Shown here: positions 8,343 through 15,183 of the stretch, piece by piece
Layout: every line of letters begins with the position of its first letter
Position numbering within the stretch: the stretch's first letter is position 1
From: Acidobacteriota bacterium
GTDB lineage: Bacteria; Acidobacteriota; Vicinamibacteria; Vicinamibacterales; JAKQTR01
NCBI GenBank assembly: GCA_026393755.1
Contig: JAPKZO010000040.1
Location: 295,968-359,967, forward strand
Direction: 5' to 3'
DNA: 64,000 bases
The notes under the pieces: generated by a model
The model's input: only the letters and a program-made list of their open reading frames with translations
What the model was told of the DNA's origin: nothing
Database searches by the model: none
Position numbers and translations under genes: made by a program

Positions 8343-9263
8343 ATGGGCGGCACACTGATCGTTTTTGTCGCGCTCGCAATCCTCGTCATCATCATCCTGA
8401 TCAAGACGGCCGTGGTCGTGCCGCAGCAGACGGCTGTGGTCGTTGAGCGTCTCGGCAAGTACGCGGGCACGCTGAATGCGGGCTTCCACGTGCTGGTGCC
8501 GTTTGTGGATGTGATTCGCTACCGGCACACGCTCAAAGAGCAGACGATCGAAATCCCCGCGCAGATCTGCATCACACGCGACAACGTGCAGGTGCATGTC
8601 GACGGCGTGCTCTACCTGCAGGTGCTGGACCCCGAGCGCGCGTCCTACGGGATCAGCAGCTACCTGTTTGCCATCATGCAGCTGGCCCAGACCACGCTGC
8701 GCAGTGAGATCGGCAAGATCGTCCTCGACAAGACGTTCGAGGAGCGCACCAACATCAACACCGCCGTCGTAAGCGAGCTCGACAAGGCCACCGAGTCGTG
8801 GGGCATCAAGGTTCTGCGGTATGAGATCAAGAACATCACCCCTCCGGTCGACGTGCTCGCTGCGATGGAGAAGCAGATGCGCGCCGAGCGGGAAAAGCGC
8901 GCCGTCGTCCTGACGTCGGAAGGTCAACGCGACGCCGTGATCAACAATGCCGAAGGCGAGAAACAGCAGGTGATCAAGGCGTCCGAGGCTCGAAAGCAAC
9001 AGCAGATCAACGAAGCCGCGGGCCAGGCGGAGGCGATCCTGGCCGTGGCGACCGCGACGGCCGAGGGCATCCGGCAGGTGGCCATTGCCATTGAGACGCC
9101 TGGCGGCGGCAATGCGGTCAAGTTGCGCGTGGCCGAACAGTACGTCGCCCAGTTGGGACAATTGGCCAAGGGCAGCACCAATCTCATCCTGCCAGCCAAC
9201 GTCGCAGACGTGGGAGCCATGGTCGCGCTGGCGATGAACGTACTCAACCAGCAGAAGGCCTAG
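8343..9263 (+). CDS. SPFH/stomatin-family membrane protein (QmcA-like)
   Basis: This 306-residue protein has one N-terminal membrane segment (residues 5-22, rich in Ile/Val/Leu), an SPFH domain (about 22-190; GKYAGTLNAGFHVLVPFVD, PAQICITRDNVQVHVDGVLY, LRSEIGKI), and a long charged Ala/Glu/Gln coiled coil (about 190-255). It matches stomatin/QmcA proteins, which oligomerise on the cytoplasmic membrane and scaffold proteases or transporters. GAGGTGA sits 6 nt before the ATG. The NfeD gene lies directly upstream, the classic stomatin-operon arrangement. This is one of two unrelated SPFH proteins here; the other (30411-31481) is of the YdjI type. Confidence 0.93.
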   Translation: MGGTLIVFVALAILVIIILIKTAVVVPQQTAVVVERLGKYAGTLNAGFHVLVPFVDVIRYRHTLKEQTIEIPAQICITRDNVQVHVDGVLYLQVLDPERASYGISSYLFAIMQLAQTTLRSEIGKIVLDKTFEERTNINTAVVSELDKATESWGIKVLRYEIKNITPPVDVLAAMEKQMRAEREKRAVVLTSEGQRDAVINNAEGEKQQVIKASEARKQQQINEAAGQAEAILAVATATAEGIRQVAIAIETPGGGNAVKLRVAEQYVAQLGQLAKGSTNLILPANVADVGAMVALAMNVLNQQKA

Positions 9264-9345
9264 GGCGTTCGCCGACAGTCGCTGCGGCGAAGGCAGGCGG
9301 CATGGTGCGGCACGTGAGTCAGCGCTGCCGCGCGGAGGAAATCAT

Positions 9346-10671
9346 ATGTGGAAACGCTGCATCATTTCGACTGCACTGCTCATCCTGCCCGTCGTCTCGG
9401 CGGCGCAGGTCACCGCCATCAAGGCCGGCAAGCTCGTGGACCCTGACACCGGCACCGCGGCCGTCAACCAGATCATCCTGATCGAGGGCGAGAAGATCAA
9501 AGAGGTCGGCCCGAACGTCAAGATCCCGCCCGGCGCGGAGGTGATCGACCTGTCGAAGATGACGGTCCTGCCCGGCCTCGTCGACGCCCACACCCACATG
9601 GCCATCACGTACAAGGAGGTTCCCGAGAACAACTACTACTACCTCACGTACGTGATGGACTCGACGCCGCTGCGCGCCATCCAGGCCGCGTCAAACGGCA
9701 TGCAGATGCTCGCGTCTGGCTTCACCGTGGTGCGCGACGTGGGCAATAACGCGCTCTACGCCGACGTGGCCCTGCGCACGGCGATCGAGCAGGGATGGCT
9801 GCCCGGGCCAACGGTGATTCCGTCCGGCCCCATGATTGGCAGCACGGGCGGCCAGTTCTGGCCGACGCCCGAGATGTACAAGGATCACAACATCATGTAC
9901 CCCGAGTACATCGATGCCGACAGCCCGGACGAAATCGTCAAGGCAGTGCGCCAGAACATGCTGTTCGGCGCGAAGACGATCAAGCTGTGCATTGACTGCA
10001 AGCCGTGGGGCTACTCGGTTGACGACATCAAACTGGCGATGCGAGAGGCCGCCAAGGGCGGGTGCCTCGTCGAAGGCCACGTGCAGACGCCCGAAGGCGC
10101 TCAGCGCTCCATCGACGCGGGCATCCACATCATCGCGCACGGGAGGGCGCTGACGCCCGAGCATCATCGCCAGATGGCTCAGAAGGGCATCTTCCTGGCG
10201 GGCACCGATACCCCATTCACCGCGTACCGCGGCACCGAGGCTGCCTTCAAGGACGCCGTCGCCAACCTGCGCGACGCGTGGGAGAAGAAGGTGCCGGTGA
10301 CATTCTCGACCGACATGGACTACTGGAACGAGCGGATGAAGAAGGCCAACGGCGACTGGATGTCGCGCGGCGAGATCACCATCAACTTCCTGCTCACCTG
10401 GAAGGCCGCCGGCATTCCCGCCGCCGACACGCTCAAAGCGCTCACCATCACCGGATATCAGGCCTCCGGCATCATCAACGAGCGCGGGCCGATCAAACCC
10501 GGCATGTTCGCGGACATGATTGCGGTGCCAGGCAACCCGCTCGAGGACATCGACGCGGTGCGCAACGTCCAGTTCGTCATGAAGAACGGCCTCGTCTACA
10601 AACGCGACGGCGTAATGACACCGGAGAAGTTCTTCCATCCCGGGCCGGTGAAGGGCTGGAGAGCGAAGTAG
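9346..10671 (+). CDS. Secreted amidohydrolase (imidazolonepropionase/prolidase-like subfamily)
   Basis: A 441-residue metal-dependent hydrolase of the amidohydrolase superfamily with a signal peptide (1-20, VVSAAQ). The metal site begins with H82-x-H84 in VDAHTHMA. Further candidate ligands are K in GAKTIKLCID, H in VEGHVQTP, H in IIAHGR and D in FSTDMDYWN. The C-terminal composite domain ends with GNPLEDIDAVRNVQFVMKNG, typical of secreted prolidase-like or imidazolonepropionase-like members. GGAGGA precedes ATG 9346 by 6 nt. The substrate is probably a cyclic amide or an N-blocked dipeptide, but the sequence does not decide. A convergent relative lies immediately downstream. Confidence 0.9.
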   Translation: MWKRCIISTALLILPVVSAAQVTAIKAGKLVDPDTGTAAVNQIILIEGEKIKEVGPNVKIPPGAEVIDLSKMTVLPGLVDAHTHMAITYKEVPENNYYYLTYVMDSTPLRAIQAASNGMQMLASGFTVVRDVGNNALYADVALRTAIEQGWLPGPTVIPSGPMIGSTGGQFWPTPEMYKDHNIMYPEYIDADSPDEIVKAVRQNMLFGAKTIKLCIDCKPWGYSVDDIKLAMREAAKGGCLVEGHVQTPEGAQRSIDAGIHIIAHGRALTPEHHRQMAQKGIFLAGTDTPFTAYRGTEAAFKDAVANLRDAWEKKVPVTFSTDMDYWNERMKKANGDWMSRGEITINFLLTWKAAGIPAADTLKALTITGYQASGIINERGPIKPGMFADMIAVPGNPLEDIDAVRNVQFVMKNGLVYKRDGVMTPEKFFHPGPVKGWRAK

Positions 10672-10754
10672 CCGCCAAGGGCGGCGGCAGTCAACCTCGC
10701 CCGGTGACGGCGGCGTGCAGGCGCGAACCTCGCCCCTGCGCGCCGGTTTCCGCG
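10671..10754. terminator. Convergent intergenic region with GC-rich hairpins, possible bidirectional terminator
   Basis: GCCGCC (10671-10676) and GGCGGC (10680-10685) form a tight hairpin directly at the stop codon of the plus-strand amidohydrolase. Further right, GGCGCG and CGCGCC flank a 13-nt loop. AACCTCGCCC occurs twice in the interval. There is no clear T-tract, so intrinsic termination is only a possibility. Confidence 0.3.
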
Positions 10755-12428
10755 CTACTTCCCGTTCCGCGCCAGCCCGGCGCGCGCCTGCGCCACCATG
10801 TCCTTCGTCTCCTTCATCAGCGTTGGGACGTGATACGGAATGCCGTCCTTGATGGTCCACTCGATGCCGCCGCCGTGGACGAGCTTGATGTTCCTGTCGC
10901 CCGGCACAAGCGGCGCGTAGTTGGACACAGGCTGGCCGTTGAGGGTGAGGATGTCCACGCCGTACGGGTTGAGCACGCGCAGATTGTCGAGGGGATTGCC
11001 GTTCACCACGATCAGGTCTGCAATGTAGCCTTCGCGAATCCGGCCCAGCCGATCCTCCAGGCCGAGCAGTTTCGCGCCGTTCACTGTGGCGTGCTTGATG
11101 ATTTCGAGGGGCTCGAACCCGGCCTCTTCCATCAACTCAAGTTCGCGAATGTAACCGAAACCGTACAGGTTGTAGATGAACCCGGCATCATCGCCGACGG
11201 TGATCACGCCGCCCTTGTTCGAGAATTCGCGCAACAGGCCCATCCACACCAGGAAGTCCTTCTGCCAGCGCACCTCCTGCGTGTGCGTCCAGCCGAAGAA
11301 GTACGATCCGTGCTTCTCCAGGCCCGGCTTCCAGTACTCCTCCATCGTCGGATGCAGGTAGTCCTTGAGCCATGGCACGTTCTGCGCCCGGATCAGATCA
11401 CGGCTCGCGACATAGGCGTCCATCGTCGGGCACCAGGTCACGTTGTGGTTGACCATCAGGTCGAGCACGTCCGAGAGCTTCTCGCGGTTGAGATTGGGCT
11501 GAAGGTAGAGCTCGCCGGCGCGCCCGAACCGGTGAATCTCGTTGCTGGCGTTGTGGTCGGGCGGGAAATGCTGGATGCCATCGAGCGCCGCATCGGCCAC
11601 GCCGTAGAAATGCTCGATGGAAGTGACATCGAGTTCGGCGTAGTCTCTCGCGTTGGTCTCCTCCACCGCGATGTGCACGGCGGTGCGCAGGCCCTGCTTG
11701 TGGGCCTCGTCGAGCACGGCTTCGGCCTGATCGCGATCCATCCCGAACAGCTTGAGGCCGTCCACGCCTTCGGCTTTCGCAAAGCGCACGCCCTCGGGAA
11801 TCTGGGCAGGCTTCATGCCCTTTGACATCCACAGGGTGCTGTAGACGAGGATCCTCGGCGCCACGAGCGTATGCGCGCTGCTTTGCGCGCGCCACTGCTT
11901 TGCCTTCGCCCAGTCGGAACTGACGTCGCGCACCGTCGTCACTCCCGACGCGAGGTAGAGGTTCATCTCGTACTGAAGCGGCTGTGGCACGCCGCCGCGT
12001 TCGTCCTGCAGGTGCATGTGTGCATTGATGAGGCCCGGCAACACGTACTTGCCTGTCGCGTCAATCACCGAGTCGGGGGGCGGATCGCCTGGCGACCAAC
12101 GGCCGATCTTCGCGATCAGGCCGTCCTGAACGAGGATGTCGGTCGGGCCGTACGCGGGCTTGCCGTTTCCGTAGACGACCATCGCATTCTGGATGAGCAG
12201 CCGCTTGACGGACTGCGCGTGGTGCGGTGCACTTGTTGCGGCCAGCGCGCGCGGCTGCAGCCTCGCGGTTGCTGGTGGTGAAGGCGGCGTCTTCGCCGAA
12301 GCGGAGCCGGCAGACGGCATTATCTCGACACGCGCGGGCTGCCGCGCCGCGCCCAGTTGCAGCACCGTCACTACCAGGACGATGGCCGCAACCCACAGAC
12401 ACTGAACACGAGAATCACCATGTCGCAT
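10755..12428 (-). CDS. Secreted amidohydrolase family protein
   Basis: A 557-residue member of the amidohydrolase superfamily. I chose the ATG at 12428 because GAGGAGGA lies 8 nt upstream and the product then starts with a membrane-targeting segment (MRHGDSRV followed by a hydrophobic stretch to residue 26). Longer in-frame starts would overlap the divergent GGDEF gene. Metal-site motifs are HMH in LINAHMHLQD, K in VDGLKLFGM, H in TAVHIAVEE, H in TSIEHFYG and D in TVGDDAGF. The C-terminus carries the usual IADLIVVNGNPLDNL block. It converges with the amidohydrolase at 9346-10671; the two are diverged relatives, suggesting an old duplication or recruitment for related substrates. Substrate unknown. 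Confidence 0.9.
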   Translation of the reverse strand: MRHGDSRVQCLWVAAIVLVVTVLQLGAARQPARVEIMPSAGSASAKTPPSPPATARLQPRALAATSAPHHAQSVKRLLIQNAMVVYGNGKPAYGPTDILVQDGLIAKIGRWSPGDPPPDSVIDATGKYVLPGLINAHMHLQDERGGVPQPLQYEMNLYLASGVTTVRDVSSDWAKAKQWRAQSSAHTLVAPRILVYSTLWMSKGMKPAQIPEGVRFAKAEGVDGLKLFGMDRDQAEAVLDEAHKQGLRTAVHIAVEETNARDYAELDVTSIEHFYGVADAALDGIQHFPPDHNASNEIHRFGRAGELYLQPNLNREKLSDVLDLMVNHNVTWCPTMDAYVASRDLIRAQNVPWLKDYLHPTMEEYWKPGLEKHGSYFFGWTHTQEVRWQKDFLVWMGLLREFSNKGGVITVGDDAGFIYNLYGFGYIRELELMEEAGFEPLEIIKHATVNGAKLLGLEDRLGRIREGYIADLIVVNGNPLDNLRVLNPYGVDILTLNGQPVSNYAPLVPGDRNIKLVHGGGIEWTIKDGIPYHVPTLMKETKDMVAQARAGLARNGK

Positions 12429-12679
12429 GTCTGAATCCTCCTCAGAGTCCCAAGCGAGGCCGTGGTCCGTCGGGGCGATTGGCGAGAAGTCTATCAGAGA
12501 GGGCGCGCTGGGTTCTGGAACCCATTTCGATACCGCCCGGGCGTCTCGCCGGAGACTCCGGTCAAGAAGTAGAAGGCCAGGGACTCGCGACTTGAGTCTT
12601 CCGACAGCCCGTTTTTGTGTATGATTGTCATCATTCCGCGATCGAGCAGCGGCCTTGCGGCGACACCTGCAGGTGTTCG

Positions 12680-14224
12680 ATGAATGACGACGGATTGGCA
12701 CCAGCGCACGAACTGCAAGTCGATGTCGACCTGATCCTCCAGATCGGGCTGCAGATCAACGCCGAGCACGACATCGATCGACTGCTGACTCTCACCGTGC
12801 AGGCGATCAAGGAGTCGCTCAAGTACTCCACCTGCGCCATTATGCTGGCAGAAGGGACGGACCTGGTCATCCGCGCGGTGACCGATTACCCGGAGGCCAT
12901 CATCGGCACGCGCATCCCGATCGGCAGTGGCCTCACCGGTCGTTGCGCGTCGAGCCGGGAGGAGTCGCTCGTTCCTGACTTGAGCAAATCCCCGTACTAC
13001 GTCCATCTCGGCAGCGAGGAGTTCCGCTCCGAACTGGACATCCCGATCGTCTTCCGCGGAAAGATGCTGGGCGTCCTCAATACCCAAAGCGCGGCGCTCA
13101 ACGCCTTCGGTGAACACGACGTCCACACGCTGAAGATTCTGGCGACGCAGATCGGCGTTGCGCTCTACAACACCCGAATCCGCACCCAGCTCGAGCTGGT
13201 CCAGGATATCGGTGTTCAGCTGGTGACCATCGTGAGAGCGGAAGAGCTCTTTCCGTGGATCGTGCGCCAGATCCAGCAGCGGCTCCACCATGATTCCTGC
13301 GCGATTCTTCGGGCGGACGGCCACGACCTCGTGCTGGAGGCTTCCACGGGCGGCTATGCCCAGGATCTGGTCGGCATGCGAATCCCGTTCGGCGACGGGA
13401 TCACGGGGCGGTGTGCGCTCGAACAAAGAGTCGTCAACGTCGGGGACGTGCGGTCAGACCGCGGATACATCACGTCCGGTGTCGAGGGCGTGCGCTCCGA
13501 GATCGCCTCGCCTATCCTCTTCGAAGGGAAGCTGCATGGCGTGCTGACGGTCGAGAGCAGCGCCGAGAATGCTTTCGACGACGACGACACGCGCCTGTTG
13601 TCAACGCTCAGCGCCCAGGTGGCCGTGGGCCTCCGTCAGGCTCAGATGTTCGCCGAAGCCGAACGGATGGCGGTGACCGATGCGCTTACCGGTCTCTACA
13701 ACTATCGCTACTTCTACGAACGACTGCACGCCGAGACGGCCCGGTCGGCCCGGTATGGCCACCCGTTGTCGCTGGTGATGATCGATCTGGACTTCTTCAA
13801 GGATGTCAACGACCGTTTCGGGCACCTGAAGGGGGACGAAGTCCTGCGCGAGGTTGCGCGCACGGTCCGGAGAAACATCCGCCGCTTCGACGAGCCGATG
13901 GCCATCAGGCACGCAGACATCGACATCGCCTCTCGTTACGGCGGCGAAGAGTTCATCGTCATCATGCCGGAAACGGGCATCGAAGGCGCCGCCATCGCAG
14001 CCGAGCGCCTGCGGGCCGCAATCGAAGCGGAAGTGGGCCACGCTGCCGGTCTGGTCGGCGAGAACGGCCAGACCTTGAACGTCACCGGGAGCTTCGGCGT
14101 GGCGGTCTTTGAGCGAGGGCTGGGGCCAGAGGGTTTGATCAAGCGCGCCGATGACGCGGTGTACAAGGCCAAGCACGAAGGCCGAAACCGCGTCGTCGTG
14201 GCCCAGGTGTCGGGCGCGCGCTGA
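12680..14224 (+). CDS. GAF-GAF-GGDEF diguanylate cyclase
   Basis: A soluble 514-residue protein that probably makes cyclic di-GMP under control of two ligand- or redox-sensing GAF domains (about 18-160 and 175-320). The catalytic domain (about 335-505) has ALTGLYNYRYF, MIDLDFFKDVNDRFGH and the active-site loop RYGGEEF near residue 420, so the essential residues are present. The inhibitory I-site position reads A-D-I-D, not RxxD, so canonical product inhibition is not predicted. ATG 12680 gives the shortest start consistent with the GAF fold; a start at 12617 would add 21 Cys/His-rich residues with no ribosome site. It stands alone and divergent from the amidohydrolase. Confidence 0.9.
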   Translation: MNDDGLAPAHELQVDVDLILQIGLQINAEHDIDRLLTLTVQAIKESLKYSTCAIMLAEGTDLVIRAVTDYPEAIIGTRIPIGSGLTGRCASSREESLVPDLSKSPYYVHLGSEEFRSELDIPIVFRGKMLGVLNTQSAALNAFGEHDVHTLKILATQIGVALYNTRIRTQLELVQDIGVQLVTIVRAEELFPWIVRQIQQRLHHDSCAILRADGHDLVLEASTGGYAQDLVGMRIPFGDGITGRCALEQRVVNVGDVRSDRGYITSGVEGVRSEIASPILFEGKLHGVLTVESSAENAFDDDDTRLLSTLSAQVAVGLRQAQMFAEAERMAVTDALTGLYNYRYFYERLHAETARSARYGHPLSLVMIDLDFFKDVNDRFGHLKGDEVLREVARTVRRNIRRFDEPMAIRHADIDIASRYGGEEFIVIMPETGIEGAAIAAERLRAAIEAEVGHAAGLVGENGQTLNVTGSFGVAVFERGLGPEGLIKRADDAVYKAKHEGRNRVVVAQVSGAR

Positions 14225-14236
14225 GGCTGCCTCTAC

Positions 14237-15019
14237 TCATGGTGCCTGTTTCTGTGCCCGTACCCAGGTCATCGCGTCGATCAGCCGCGCGTCGAATTCC
14301 TTCTCGTTTCCGCTGAACCGGTGGTTCGATGCCCTGATGATCCACAGTCGCTTCGGCTCCTTCGCCTTCTCCATCAGGCGCTGAATCTCGGCGATCGGGA
14401 CAAACTCGTCGGCGGAGGAATGAAGGGCGGCCAGAGGCATGGGCGACACCTTCTCGATGATGGCGCCGACGCTGAAGGTGGGCTCGTCCGGCACCTGCTT
14501 GGTGAGGTAGATGATCGAGTCCCGCCACCGCCACGCCAGCTCGTTGATGTCGGGGAGCCCCAACGCGATGACGCCCCGAACGGCCGCTCTCGTGCGGGGA
14601 TCGGAGGCGGCGAGCACCGATAACCCGGCTCCCTCAGACACGCCGACCAGAAACGCGCGCGATCGATTCGACTGTTGTGCGGCGTACTGGGCGAAGGCCC
14701 TGAAGTCGCCTGGCACCTCTTCCGGCCGGAGCGTCGTCGAACTCGATGTAAAGACCGACAGATACTCCTTGCTGTCGATGCCGACCACGAAATACCCGGC
14801 CCTGCCGAGCACTTCTGCCGCGTGAGGCCCGAGATGAAGCCACCCGCCGTCGCCGCTCGCAATGACCACGGGATCGCCGCTTGCGCTGCCATAGATGTGC
14901 AGCGTCAACGCCTTGCCCCGAAGCGTGAAGGATGTTGAGGCTTGCCCGAGGGCAGGCGGGGCGACGGCCAGACAGAGCAACAGCGTCAGAACCGCCGGGA
15001 CAGACAGACGGCGCGGCAT
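14237..15019 (-). CDS. VirJ/AcvB-type alpha/beta hydrolase, predicted periplasmic aminoacyl-phosphatidylglycerol hydrolase
   Basis: A 260-residue exported alpha/beta hydrolase with signal peptide 1-25 (PPALGQ). The VirJ/AcvB signature SGDGGW is at 55-60. The nucleophile elbow GVSEG gives S128, with D204 (SSADEFVP) and H233 (SNHRF) completing the triad. ATG 15019 has GAGGTG 5 nt upstream; a longer frame to 15154 has no signal peptide at its start. In Agrobacterium, AcvB hydrolyses lysyl-phosphatidylglycerol, and Pseudomonas has an equivalent alanyl-PG hydrolase; both sit beside the lipid aminoacylating synthase gene. Here the divergent neighbour encodes just such a synthase domain. A generic esterase role is the alternative. 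Confidence 0.85.
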   Translation of the reverse strand: MPRRLSVPAVLTLLLCLAVAPPALGQASTSFTLRGKALTLHIYGSASGDPVVIASGDGGWLHLGPHAAEVLGRAGYFVVGIDSKEYLSVFTSSSTTLRPEEVPGDFRAFAQYAAQQSNRSRAFLVGVSEGAGLSVLAASDPRTRAAVRGVIALGLPDINELAWRWRDSIIYLTKQVPDEPTFSVGAIIEKVSPMPLAALHSSADEFVPIAEIQRLMEKAKEPKRLWIIRASNHRFSGNEKEFDARLIDAMTWVRAQKQAP

Positions 15020-15144
15020 TGGACACCTCAATGGTGGGGAACACGCCATTCTGGCGTTGACTCGGCATGGCGCGCAAGTGGCGTCCGGGCCGATTGGCGT
15101 CGGTGCCCTCCGGCGGCCACCAGGACGCGGCCCCCGACCGCACG

Positions 15145-15172
15145 CTGTCAACATACCGACCGCTGGTATGAT
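15145..15172 (+). promoter_or_regulatory. Possible promoter and overlapping inverted repeat upstream of the DedA/synthase fusion
   Basis: CTGTCA (15145-15150) and TATGAT (15167-15172) are separated by 16 nt and resemble -35 and -10 elements. The inverted repeat CATACC-N7-GGTATG (15152-15170) overlaps the spacer and -10, as an operator would. Transcription would begin only about 5 nt before ATG 15184, so the mRNA would be nearly leaderless. That agrees with the lack of an obvious ribosome site there. Confidence 0.35.
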
Positions 15173-15183
15173 CAGGCCCGTCG

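Noticed and set aside
5904-9161. Minus-strand open frame of 1085 codons
   Set aside because: It mirrors the M14, NfeD and SPFH genes. Its His/Asp/Leu-rich sequence is a by-product of high-GC codon use in the opposite frame.
12429-12701. N-terminal extension of the minus-strand amidohydrolase
   Set aside because: It would overlap the divergent GGDEF gene, and a strong ribosome site plus export signal mark 12428 as the start.
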